Origin: Xiheicaenibacterium sp046351325
GTDB taxonomy: Bacteria; Myxococcota_A; Polyangia; Polyangiales; Polyangiaceae
NCBI GenBank assembly: GCA_046351325.1
Contig: JAXLYR010000016.1
Coordinates: forward strand, 124,001 to 188,000
Length of the DNA stretch: 64,000 bases
Direction of reading: 5' to 3'
Shown piece after piece: positions 54,085-62,467 of this stretch. The notes under the pieces were generated by a model, which saw nothing but the letters and a program-made list of their open reading frames with translations, did no database searches and had not been told where the DNA came from. The stretch's first letter is position 1; every line of letters starts with the position of its first letter. The position numbers and the translations under genes were made by a program.

Positions 54085-55611
54085 ATGGCGAACGATCCAG
54101 ACCGCGAGCGCGCCGAGAGCCCCAACGCGACGGCGCACGACAGTTCGATCCCACCCGGGACGCGCTTCGGACGCTATGAGCTCATACGCGTCATCGGCAG
54201 CGGCGGGATGGGCAGCGTCTACGAGGCGCGCCACGTCGTCCTCGACAAGCGCGTCGCGCTCAAGCTCCTGAGCCGCAAGCTCTCGCGGAACAAGGTCTAC
54301 CTCGAGCGCTTCCTGCGCGAAGGTCGGATCGCCGCGCGGCTCGATCACCCCCACGTCGTGAGCGTCTCGGACGTGGGGATGGAGGACGGCTCGCCGTTCC
54401 TCGTAATGGAGCTGCTCAGCGGGACGGATCTCGACACGCTGCTCGAGCAGCGCGGGCGCCTCTCGGTCAGCGAGGCGATCGATCTGGTCCTGCCGATTTT
54501 GTCGGCGCTCGACGCCGCGCATCGTGCGGGGCTCGTGCACCGCGATCTCAAGCCGGCGAACATCTTCCTCGCGCGCGCCGCGCACGGCGGCTTCCACCCG
54601 AAGCTGCTCGACTTCGGGATCGCCAAGCCGAACCAAGAGGAGAGCCACGCCCTCACCGGCACGAGCGAGGTCTTCGGGACGCCGCAATACATGGCGCCCG
54701 AGCAGGTGAGGCGGAGCCGCGACGCGACGGCCAAGAGCGACGAGTACGCGATCGCGGCCGTGCTCTATCGATGCCTCGTCGGGCACGAGGCCTACCCGCT
54801 CGGCGAGTCGTCGGTGTTCGAGCTCCTCGAGCGCGTCGTCTCGGGGACGTTCCCGCCCCCGCGCTCGGTGCGCGCCGAGCTGCCCGAGATGCTCGAGCGC
54901 ATCTTGCTGCGCGCGATGTCGAAGAACCCCGACGATCGCTTCGCGTCGATTCGCGAGCTCGGCGGCGCGCTCCTGCCGTTCGCGAGCTCGGCCGCGCGCG
55001 CGCTCTGGGAGCCAGCGTTCGCGAGCATGGACGCGCTCGCCGAGACGTTGGGGCCCGAGCGGCTCAGCACGCCGAGCGACCGCAGCGATCCAGGCGCGGC
55101 CTCGCAGCCCGAGCGCTCGCCTCGCTCGCGCGAGACCTTGGTCGCGGCGTCCGCGGACACGAACCGCAGCTCGCCGTCGAGCCCGGGGGTTCGGCCGGCG
55201 CGCATGCCCATGGTGATCGGCATTGCGATCGGCGCGATCGCGACCACCATCGCAGCGATCGCCCTCCTGCATCGAGGCGCGCCACCAGCGACGTCATCGG
55301 CCGCGCTGCTCGAACACACGGGCGCATCGACGATGACGGCAGCGACCGACACGACCTCTGCGCAACCAGCGGTCACGCCGAACACCGCGAATGCGACCGC
55401 GACCGCGACCGTTACTGCGAACACCGCGACCGCGACCGCGACTTCGTCGCCAGCCGAGCCGATCGCGAGCGCGAGCGGGCAACCACCCACGCGAGGCTCG
55501 CGGCCGTCGCTGCGACCCACGACCTCGACCCCGGCTCCGTCGCTCTCGAGCGCCGCGACGACGACTCCGACGCCGCCTGCCCCGTCCTCCTCGACCTACC
55601 CCATTCGATAG
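54085..55611 (+). CDS. Ser/Thr protein kinase with C-terminal membrane helix
   Basis: 508 residues from ATG 54085. Kinase domain ~31-290: 'IGSGGMGSVY', Lys60, Asp154 in 'VHRDLKPANI', DFG 176-178, 'PQYMAPEQV'. A Ser/Pro linker, a membrane helix near 372-394 ('VIGIAIGAIATTIAAIALL') and a Thr/Ala/Ser/Pro tail with an (Ala-Thr)n stretch follow. Five bases separate it from the TPR/PEGA-like gene at 55617, so they are coupled. The FHA regulator gene is directly upstream. It likely acts as a signalling unit with both. Confidence 0.94.
   Translation: MANDPDRERAESPNATAHDSSIPPGTRFGRYELIRVIGSGGMGSVYEARHVVLDKRVALKLLSRKLSRNKVYLERFLREGRIAARLDHPHVVSVSDVGMEDGSPFLVMELLSGTDLDTLLEQRGRLSVSEAIDLVLPILSALDAAHRAGLVHRDLKPANIFLARAAHGGFHPKLLDFGIAKPNQEESHALTGTSEVFGTPQYMAPEQVRRSRDATAKSDEYAIAAVLYRCLVGHEAYPLGESSVFELLERVVSGTFPPPRSVRAELPEMLERILLRAMSKNPDDRFASIRELGGALLPFASSAARALWEPAFASMDALAETLGPERLSTPSDRSDPGAASQPERSPRSRETLVAASADTNRSSPSSPGVRPARMPMVIGIAIGAIATTIAAIALLHRGAPPATSSAALLEHTGASTMTAATDTTSAQPAVTPNTANATATATVTANTATATATSSPAEPIASASGQPPTRGSRPSLRPTTSTPAPSLSSAATTTPTPPAPSSSTYPIR
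55388..55445 (+). repeat. Imperfect hexanucleotide (gcgacc)n repeat encoding Ala-Thr
   Basis: Tandem gcgacc-type units in the kinase tail encode (Ala-Thr)n. A similar run occurs at about 46556-46605 in the TonB-C-like lipoprotein gene on the other strand. A protein-level spacer is the simple reading. Confidence 0.5.
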
Positions 55612-55616
55612 AGAAA

Positions 55617-56558
55617 ATGCCCATCCTCCGCCGAGCTCTCGCGAGCACCCTCGCTGCAGCGTGCGTCTTATGGAGCGCCGTCGCGTTCGCGGACCTGACG
55701 CCGGAGCAGGTCGCCGCGCGGCGGCAGCTCATCGAGCAAGCGCAGACCGCCCGCTCCACCGGCGATCACGCACGCGCCCTCGAGCTCGCCGAGCTCGCGG
55801 GCAAGCTCTCGATGAGCGTCTCTTTGCGTCGGTTCATCGCCGAGGAGCAGCTCGCGCTCGGCGACAGCGCAGCCGCGCTCGGCTCCGCGGAGCTCTGCGC
55901 TCAGGGAGCCTCCGTGCCCGGATCGGTCGAGGCCGAGCACCGCGCTCCCTGTGAAGAGGTCGCGTCGCAAGCGAAGGCCAGCGTCGGCTACATCGTCATC
56001 AAGCTGAAGAGCCCGGTCGCGGACGTCGTCGTGCGGGCCGGGGGCCGAGACGTGCCTGCGGAGCTCCTCGGTCAGCGCTACGTCGTGACCGCGGGCTCGA
56101 TCGCGATCGAGGCGAGCGCGCGAGGTTACAAACCTGTAACACAAACAGCGCGCGTCGGACGCGGCGAAGAGGTCGCGATCACGCTCGAGCTCACGCCGCT
56201 CGTGAGCGAACAGCCGCCGCCCACACCTGAAGACTCCGGCCACTTTCGGCTCTCGCCGCTCTTGCCTATTGGTGCGGGCGTCGCGCTCTCGGGGTTCGCC
56301 GTCGCGATCGGGGTCGCCGTGAGCGGCAAGCTCGCGCTCGACGACTACGAAGAGCGGTGCACGACCGCGGGCGCGCCGAGCTCGTGCGTCGCCGAGCAGA
56401 CCTCGCTCCAGAGCGATCTCGACACGCGGGCCATCGTCGTCGACACGGCGCTCGCCGTCGCCGGGGTGGGCCTCGTCCTCGGCACGATCGGCATCTTCTT
56501 GAGCGGTACGACCGAAGCGCAGAAGGCTGCGCTCTGGCAGGGCAAGGTGATCTTTTGA
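55617..56558 (+). CDS. TPR/PEGA-like membrane protein coupled to a Ser/Thr kinase
   Basis: 313 residues from ATG 55617. Signal peptide 'STLAAACVLWSAVAFA', then helical TPR-like repeats ('TGDHARALELAELAGKLSMS'), two Cys ('AELCAQG', 'APCEEVA') and a PEGA-like beta domain ('GYIVIKLKSPVADVVVRAGG', 'VVTAGSIAIEASARGYKPV'). Two membrane helices enclose a loop with 'DDYEERCTTAGAPSSCVAEQ'. Same layout as the proteins at 3828 and 20515. Its stop overlaps the TTG start of the next gene. Possible partner or substrate of the kinase; function unknown. Confidence 0.87.
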   Translation: MPILRRALASTLAAACVLWSAVAFADLTPEQVAARRQLIEQAQTARSTGDHARALELAELAGKLSMSVSLRRFIAEEQLALGDSAAALGSAELCAQGASVPGSVEAEHRAPCEEVASQAKASVGYIVIKLKSPVADVVVRAGGRDVPAELLGQRYVVTAGSIAIEASARGYKPVTQTARVGRGEEVAITLELTPLVSEQPPPTPEDSGHFRLSPLLPIGAGVALSGFAVAIGVAVSGKLALDDYEERCTTAGAPSSCVAEQTSLQSDLDTRAIVVDTALAVAGVGLVLGTIGIFLSGTTEAQKAALWQGKVIF

Positions 56559-58108
56559 AGCGCGCGGAGCTCTTGCTCGGCGCGGCGCTGCTCGTCGGGT
56601 GCTCGTGGGAGGTCCCCGCGCCGTTCCAATCGAGCGACGGCGGCTCGGGCGCATCGAACGGCGCGGCCGGGGGGAACGGCGCTGGCGCGACCGGCGGCGT
56701 TGGCGGCGACCCCAACGACGGCGGCGCTGGTGGCCTCGGTGCAGGCGGCCTCGGCGCGGGCGGCGCGGGCGGTGACGGGGGCTGCCCCGCGAGCTCGATC
56801 GAGTGCGGCGACCCCGCGGAGTGCTTCAATCCGCTCGACGATCACGAGCACTGCGGCAACTGCGCGACCGCGTGCGCCGCGAGCGAGTCCTGCGACCAGG
56901 GGCACTGCTGCGCGACAGGCTCGAGCTATTGCGCGGCGCCCGACGTCGGCTGCTTCGACTTCGACACCGACGAGGACCACTGCGGCGACTGCGTCACCGC
57001 GTGCCGCCCCGACGAGCTCTGCAACACGGGGCACTGCGAGTGTCCGGTCGGGCTCACCGACTGCGACGGGGCGTGCGTCCCGCTCGACAGCGATCCCGCG
57101 CACTGCGGCGCCTGCGGCCACGCCTGCTCGACGAGCCTCTTCCCGAACGCGAGCTGCAACGCAGGCCACTGCCAACCCGCGCTCGTCAGCGAAGCCTTGA
57201 ACCCGCTGCGCGGGCTCGCGGTCGACCCGACGACGACGCCGACGATGCTCTACGTCGTCGACGTGAACGGCCCTGTCCTGCGCCTGCACGAGGGCTCGGC
57301 CTCCGACAGCGCGGCCTCGGGGCTGACGCCGGCGCTGAGCACGATCACCATGGCCGCGCACAACGGACAGCTCGCGTTCGGCTACTGGGCGAACTCGGCC
57401 GGCAGCCTGCGGCTCGGTCCGTGGGGAGCGATCGCCGACGCGTTCTCGAGCAGCGCTGGCTTCACCATGCTCTCGTTCGACGGGCCCGAGCTCCTCTGGG
57501 GCTCGCAGAGCTGCGTGAGGAAACACCCGGCTTCACCCGTCGACGTCGCGTGCGTCGCGTCGCACTCGGCGACCACGCTGCGAGCCGCCCCCACGGACGC
57601 GCAGTCCGTGCTCGTGCACTTCGTGTCGAACAGCGGCTCTCAAGGACAGATCCGCCGCGTCGCCGTCGCCGGTGGGGTCACCGCGCTCTACCCCAGCGCG
57701 CCGCCCTACCCGCAGACCACCGTCGACTCGCGGAACTCCTTCGCGACGGACGAGACGGGGGCCTACCTCTATTACTTCTCACTCGATCCGGAGCTCGCGC
57801 TCGTCCGCTATGAAATCAGTAGCGGCACCATCCAGCCGCTCTTCGGCTATTCGGGGTACACGCAGACCGCCATATGGCGGGACGGCGCTACGCTCTATTG
57901 GGCCGTCCGCGCCGCTGACAACACAGTAACGATTCGGCGCGCCCCGACCCTCGCCCTCGAGGCCGTCTCGACCGTGGATCCGAACCCCTCCCCGGCCGTG
58001 GATCTCACTTCCTTCGTCGCGAGCGGTCTCCAGTCGCTCGACATCGGCCAGGATAGCGACGCGATCTACTTCCTCGCCGAGGCGCAGCTCTTTCGGATGC
58101 GTAAGTAA
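56555..58108 (+). CDS. Cys-rich, Gly-spacer lipoprotein with propeller-like domain
   Basis: 517 residues from a TTG at 56555 that overlaps the preceding stop (TTGA); AAGGTGAT just upstream is a strong ribosome site, supporting this start. Lipobox 'ALLVGC' (Cys16), a Gly/Ala spacer, then three or four small Cys modules ('DHEHCGNCATAC', 'DEDHCGDCVTACRPDELCNTGHC', 'DPAHCGACGHAC') up to residue ~205. The rest is beta-propeller-like ('NPLRGLAVDPTTTPTMLYVVD', 'TMAAHNGQLAFGYW', 'DETGAYLYYFSLDP'). Such proteins are common on myxobacterial surfaces. Last of the FHA-kinase-TPR cluster; it may be the outer sensor or a substrate. Confidence 0.85.
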   Translation: MKRAELLLGAALLVGCSWEVPAPFQSSDGGSGASNGAAGGNGAGATGGVGGDPNDGGAGGLGAGGLGAGGAGGDGGCPASSIECGDPAECFNPLDDHEHCGNCATACAASESCDQGHCCATGSSYCAAPDVGCFDFDTDEDHCGDCVTACRPDELCNTGHCECPVGLTDCDGACVPLDSDPAHCGACGHACSTSLFPNASCNAGHCQPALVSEALNPLRGLAVDPTTTPTMLYVVDVNGPVLRLHEGSASDSAASGLTPALSTITMAAHNGQLAFGYWANSAGSLRLGPWGAIADAFSSSAGFTMLSFDGPELLWGSQSCVRKHPASPVDVACVASHSATTLRAAPTDAQSVLVHFVSNSGSQGQIRRVAVAGGVTALYPSAPPYPQTTVDSRNSFATDETGAYLYYFSLDPELALVRYEISSGTIQPLFGYSGYTQTAIWRDGATLYWAVRAADNTVTIRRAPTLALEAVSTVDPNPSPAVDLTSFVASGLQSLDIGQDSDAIYFLAEAQLFRMRK

Positions 58109-58116
58109 CAGCTGCG

Positions 58117-59643
58117 TCAGTCCGCGGCGGTCACGGCCACCGAGCCCGCGCCGCCGAGCGAGATCGCCTTGTCGACCAGACCGACGAGCTCGGCCTCGTC
58201 CGCCGATTGACCCGCAGCCTTGCCAGCGACCTCCCGAACCTGATCGAGGCCCGGCGCGCCCTTCGCGCCGCGCAGCGCGTCGGCGAACCCCGCGATCGCC
58301 GCGGCGAGCCGGAAGCTCCGCGGCGCGTCGTCGAAGCGAGAGGCGAAGGACTCGGTCGCCATCGGCACCGAGATCTCCTCGGCCTGGCCGCCGGCCTCGA
58401 GCTTGTAGCGGACGCGCACGGTCACGAGCGAGCCCGGCTTGGCCTGGGGCGCGAGCTCGATCGCATACAGCGCTGTAACTGAATGCCCCGCGCCGACCTC
58501 TCCTCCGTCGACCTTGTCATCCCTGAAGCTGTTGTCAGCGACATCACGGTTCTCGTAGCCGATGAGGCGGTAGCGCTGGACGAGGCTCGGGTCGAACTCG
58601 ACCTGGACCTTCACGTCGCGCGCGACGACCTCGAGCATACCGTCCAGTGCCTCGCCGAAGACCTTGCGCGCCTGATCGGAGCTGTCGATGTACGAGTAGT
58701 TACCGTCGCCTTTGTCAGCGAGCTGCTCCATCATCGTGTCTTTGTAGTTGCCGTCGCCGAAGCCGACAGTCGAGAGCGTGATGCCCTGCGCCTTGTATTG
58801 CTCGATCTGCCGGAGGATCTCCTCGTGGCTCGACGGGCCGATGTTGGCGTCCCCGTCGGAGAGCACGATGACTCGGTTGATGTGCCCCTTCACCAGGGTC
58901 TTCGACGCGAGCGAGTAGGCGGTGTCGATGCCGCTCGACATCGCCGTACCACCGCCGGCCGTGAGCTGATCGATCGCGTCCAAGATCGTCGAGCGCTTGT
59001 CGATGCCCGTGGGCGCCAGGACCTCGCGCGTGTCGCCCGCGTAGGTGCAGATCGCGACCGTGTCGCCCTGCTGCAGGTTGTCGGTGAGCAGGCGCAAGCT
59101 CTCCTTCACCAGGCCGATCTTGTCGGGGCTCTGCATCGAGCCCGAGGTGTCGACGAGGTAGACGAGGTGCGCCGGCATGCGCTGGCCGTGCTGCGTTCGT
59201 TTGGCCTGCAAACCAACGCGCAGGAGGTGCTGCTGCGCGTTGAACGGCGACGGCGCCGCGGCGAGCTCGACGTGGAAGGGCTTGTTGTCCTTCGGCCCCT
59301 CGTAGCCATAGTCAAACGCATTGACGAACTCCTCGACGCGGACGGCGGCCTGCGGGGGCAGCGCGCCCTCGTTGAGCTTGCGACGGCTGATGCTGTACGA
59401 CGCGGTGTCCACGTCGATCGCGAACGTCGAGAGCTTGTCCTTCGCCGTGTCGACGAAGGGGTTCACGCCGTAATCCTTGTAGTCTTCGGTGCTGCTCTTG
59501 ACGTCGCCGGCGTCCGCGTAGCTCGTCGGCGCGACCGCGATCGACTCTCGTCCCGCTGGGTAAGACGCCCCGCAACCCGCCGAGAGGGCGGCGACGAGGG
59601 TGGTCATCGAGAGAGCGGTGAGCGTGCGGGGTCGGGTCGTCAT
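58117..59643 (-). CDS. YfbK-like von Willebrand factor A lipoprotein
   Basis: 508 residues from ATG 59643. Lipobox-like 'LSAGC' near residue 24. An N-terminal YfbK-type domain ('NPFVDTAKDKLSTFAIDVDTASYSISRRKLNEG', in part), then the vWA domain ~158-335 with the metal site 'DTSGSM', 'GGGTAMSSGI' and 'LSDGDANIG'. The C-terminal DUF3520-like part ('PQAKPGSLVTVRVRYK') completes the family layout. Probably exposed on the envelope and binding protein partners. Convergent with the Cys-rich lipoprotein gene, 8 bp apart. Confidence 0.93.
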   Translation of the reverse strand: MTTRPRTLTALSMTTLVAALSAGCGASYPAGRESIAVAPTSYADAGDVKSSTEDYKDYGVNPFVDTAKDKLSTFAIDVDTASYSISRRKLNEGALPPQAAVRVEEFVNAFDYGYEGPKDNKPFHVELAAAPSPFNAQQHLLRVGLQAKRTQHGQRMPAHLVYLVDTSGSMQSPDKIGLVKESLRLLTDNLQQGDTVAICTYAGDTREVLAPTGIDKRSTILDAIDQLTAGGGTAMSSGIDTAYSLASKTLVKGHINRVIVLSDGDANIGPSSHEEILRQIEQYKAQGITLSTVGFGDGNYKDTMMEQLADKGDGNYSYIDSSDQARKVFGEALDGMLEVVARDVKVQVEFDPSLVQRYRLIGYENRDVADNSFRDDKVDGGEVGAGHSVTALYAIELAPQAKPGSLVTVRVRYKLEAGGQAEEISVPMATESFASRFDDAPRSFRLAAAIAGFADALRGAKGAPGLDQVREVAGKAAGQSADEAELVGLVDKAISLGGAGSVAVTAAD

Positions 59644-59673
59644 GGACCCATCAACGAAGCACCCCGCCGCGGC

Positions 59674-61704
59674 TTACAGGGCCTCTTCGCCGAGCGACAG
59701 AGCTTCGTCGAGGAGGGCGCCGAACGTGCGCCGCGCGAGCGGCAGCTGCCCGTCGAACTCGACGATCTCGCGGTCGAGCGTCGCGGCGGAGCGCTCGACC
59801 GAGTCGACGTTCGTGAGCGCGCTGAGCTCGGCGGTCTCGTCGGCGGAGGGCTCGCTCGAGACCGAGTGACGCGCCGCGGTCGTCGACAGGCTCTCGTCCC
59901 CGATCGCTTCGCTCTTGCGCGGGTAGCGGTTGCTCTCGACCTCTCCGCTCTCGGGCGGAGGCTCGGCGACGCCGTCGAGGTGATCGTCGATGGGTCGATC
60001 GAGATCGAGGGGCTGTCGCTGCGACTCGGGCTCGACCGCGATGGGCTCGGGCTCCGGCTCTTTTGCCTCGAGGACGGGCGCCTCGACGAAAGGAGTCTCG
60101 AGAACGGGCGCTTCGAGAACGGGCGCTTCGTCGATCTGCAGCTCGACCGACTCGACCTCGGCGGCCATCACGGGCGGCGCGGTCTTGGCCGTGCTGGACG
60201 ACACGTTCACGATCGGCGTGGGCGGCGGTGGTGTCGGCGGCGCGAGCGGCGCGGGCGGCGGAGGCGTCGGCACCGCGAGGTCGACCGGGACAGCGACATG
60301 CGGAGTCGGCGGAGGTGGCGTGGGAAGCGCGGCGGGCGGAGGAGCCGTCGGCGGCGCAGGCGGCGGCGGCGTGGGCGTGGAGGGCGCGGGGGCGGGCAGC
60401 GGCGCGGGGGCCGGCAGCGGCGCGGGCGCGGGTGCCGGTGGCGGCGCGATCGCGGGCCGCGGGCTGGCTGCGCCGGGCACGACGGGTGGCCGCAGCGGAG
60501 GCGGGCGCTGGACGCCGACGCGTGAAGGCGGTGGCGCGACACCTGGAGCAGATCGCTGACCGGGAGGCGCGAGCCCAGCGGGCCGTGACGCGCTCGGGGC
60601 CGGCGCAAGCGGCGCGCGCGGGGGCGCGGGCACAGGCGCGGGGGCCGCTGGGATCGGGATGAGCCTCGAGGGTGATGGTGCGGGCATCGGCGCGCTGCCG
60701 AGCTCGAGATCCTCGAGATCGTCGAGCTCGAGCGGCACCGTCGAGCCGCGCGCGGCCGGCGGCACGGAGACCGGCTGGGCCGGAGCGCGCTGCGCCGGGC
60801 TCTGCTTCGTGGGGCTCGCGTCCGCCTCGCTCTCTGCAGCGCTCGACGCGACGCCAGTCGGGCTCTGCAAGGTCGGCCGCGGCGCTGCGACCGCGCGCGC
60901 CATCGGGGCCGGGAGCTCGGAGATCGTCTCGGGCTTGCTCGGCAGAGCCGCAGGTGGGTCGGGCAGCTCGGAGATCGTCGCGACCGAAGCCGAAACCGCG
61001 CGAGGTGCGTCGATCGAATCGGCGCTCGCGGAGCTCGGCTCGGAGGACGCTGGCGCGTCGAGCTCGAGCCGCGCGCGAGCGGTCGCGCTGCTCGAAAGCA
61101 CGGCCCCCGAGTGCTGCGCCGCGGAGACTGCGTCTTCGAGCGGGCGCTCCATCACGGAGAGGGCGGGAGCCTCGGCGCCAGCGTCCGAGAACGCGAGCAG
61201 CTGCGGGCGCGGCTCGTCACGTCGCTCTGGAACGCCGATGGTCGAACCACGCGCCGGAGCGAGCAAATCTCCGTCGTCTTCGAGATCGCCCTCGTCGTCG
61301 CCGACCTCGTCGGCGCGAGCGACCGACGGCACGACGCGATTCGCGATCGCGGTCGCGGCCTGCGGCGCGCTCGCCATCACGAAGCTCGCGGGGGCGTCGT
61401 CGACCGCGATCGGCGACGGCGAGCTCTCCTCGCGTCGAGCCGCGGCGCGCTCGAAGGCGTCGAGGTCCTCACCGCGGCGCGTGACCGGCGGCAAATCGTC
61501 GAGATCGGTCGACAGCGGCACGACCTCGACGGAGGGCGCAGGCTCGTCATCCACCGGGGCGACCGGCTCGCCACGCTTCGCGCGCAGCCACTCCTTCACG
61601 CCGGGCGGGAGCTCCGAGGGCAGCTCGAGGCCACGCTCGCGCGCCGTCTTTCGCACGCGCTCGAGCAGGCCCTCGAGGACGTCGAGCTGCTCCTGTTTGC
61701 TCAC
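59674..61704 (-). CDS. Very Pro/Ala-rich protein of unknown function
   Basis: 676 residues from a GTG at 61704 that overlaps the stop of the upstream gene (GTGA). A short conserved-looking helical start ('SKQEQLDVLEGLLERVRKTAREKG'-like, residues 1-45), then ~580 residues of low complexity: acidic/Ser/Ala first, then Pro-Ala-rich ('APAPLPAPAP', 'PTPPPPAP'). The last ~60 residues are ordered again ('EIVEFDGQLPLARRTFGALLDEALSLGEEAL' region). No signal peptide, so probably cytoplasmic. Ends with helices joined by a long flexible linker suggest a tether. Not recognised as a known family. Confidence 0.75.
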   Translation of the reverse strand: MSKQEQLDVLEGLLERVRKTARERGLELPSELPPGVKEWLRAKRGEPVAPVDDEPAPSVEVVPLSTDLDDLPPVTRRGEDLDAFERAAARREESSPSPIAVDDAPASFVMASAPQAATAIANRVVPSVARADEVGDDEGDLEDDGDLLAPARGSTIGVPERRDEPRPQLLAFSDAGAEAPALSVMERPLEDAVSAAQHSGAVLSSSATARARLELDAPASSEPSSASADSIDAPRAVSASVATISELPDPPAALPSKPETISELPAPMARAVAAPRPTLQSPTGVASSAAESEADASPTKQSPAQRAPAQPVSVPPAARGSTVPLELDDLEDLELGSAPMPAPSPSRLIPIPAAPAPVPAPPRAPLAPAPSASRPAGLAPPGQRSAPGVAPPPSRVGVQRPPPLRPPVVPGAASPRPAIAPPPAPAPAPLPAPAPLPAPAPSTPTPPPPAPPTAPPPAALPTPPPPTPHVAVPVDLAVPTPPPPAPLAPPTPPPPTPIVNVSSSTAKTAPPVMAAEVESVELQIDEAPVLEAPVLETPFVEAPVLEAKEPEPEPIAVEPESQRQPLDLDRPIDDHLDGVAEPPPESGEVESNRYPRKSEAIGDESLSTTAARHSVSSEPSADETAELSALTNVDSVERSAATLDREIVEFDGQLPLARRTFGALLDEALSLGEEAL

Positions 61705-62402
61705 GAGCGCGCCCCCGAGCGACGGTCGTGCAGCGTTCGTATTACATCGGTAAAGTATTGTCCCTCGGCGACGAGCGGCGCTGCGCGATCGATCGCGCGC
61801 TCGCTGCCGACGAGGACGCGCGCGGTCTCGCCCGTGCGATCGACCACGAGCGCGCGAACGTCGCGCTCGGCCACGCTCGCGAGCGCTCCCTCGAAGAGCC
61901 CCTCGACGAAGGCGTCTTGCTCGGCGGCGAGTGGACACGGATCGAGCACGAAGAGCAGGGCTTTGCCCCATCGCTCGATGCGCAGCGCGCCGAGCCCCAG
62001 CATCGCGAGCTCTGCGCCCAGGAAATCCACGACGACCTCGAGCGGCTGCGCGCGCACGACCTGCCGAATGTCTGCGCCGCGGCGCTCGTCTCGCTGCGAG
62101 AGCATCCGCGTCGCGACGCGCTCCATCGCCGAGACACCCACGCGAAGCCCGGCGTCGCGCGCGAGCCCCGGATCCAAGAGCAGCGACGCGATCACCGACG
62201 TCGGCAAGAGCACATGGGGCTCGTCGTCGACCCTGGATCGCCCGACCGAGACGAGGATCTCGCCGCGGCTCAGATCGAACCGAACCGGCCGCAGCGCGTC
62301 GAGGGAGGCTCGATTGGGGGGCGCGCCTTCTTCAGCGCCACGCCGGTTTGAAGCTCGACCGGCAGCGTCGAGCGGCGGAGGACCCACGGAGTCTTTTGCC
62401 AC
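61701..62402 (-). CDS. Unassigned 233-residue protein, weakly V4R-like
   Basis: 233 residues from a GTG at 62402, translationally coupled to the Pro-rich gene downstream. Segments 'VVVDFLGAELAMLGLGALRIERWGK', 'ALLFVLDPCPLAAEQDAFVEGLFEGALAS' and 'VRALVVDRTGETARVLVG' (given as loose stretches) recall the strand-helix order of V4R small-molecule domains, but the usual C-terminal Cys motif is absent. The first ~80 residues contain 'SRGEILVSVGRSRVDDEPHVLLP', possibly PilZ- or FHA-like. No firm family. The operon link suggests it works with the Pro-rich tether. Confidence 0.7.
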   Translation of the reverse strand: MAKDSVGPPPLDAAGRASNRRGAEEGAPPNRASLDALRPVRFDLSRGEILVSVGRSRVDDEPHVLLPTSVIASLLLDPGLARDAGLRVGVSAMERVATRMLSQRDERRGADIRQVVRAQPLEVVVDFLGAELAMLGLGALRIERWGKALLFVLDPCPLAAEQDAFVEGLFEGALASVAERDVRALVVDRTGETARVLVGSERAIDRAAPLVAEGQYFTDVIRTLHDRRSGARS

Positions 62403-62467
62403 GGAACTTCGGCAGAGTATGGGAACTCGAAAGGGTTTTGCGGAGAATCCGGCGAGGCTCTCGGACG

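Noticed and set aside
55388..55445. (gcgacc)n repeat as a mobile or CRISPR-like element
   Set aside because: It is in frame, encodes an Ala-Thr spacer, and has no spacer/repeat alternation.
58483..60525. 680-codon open frame antisense to the vWA and Pro-rich genes
   Set aside because: It spans two real minus-strand genes with clear domains; the product is Arg/Asp-rich and featureless.
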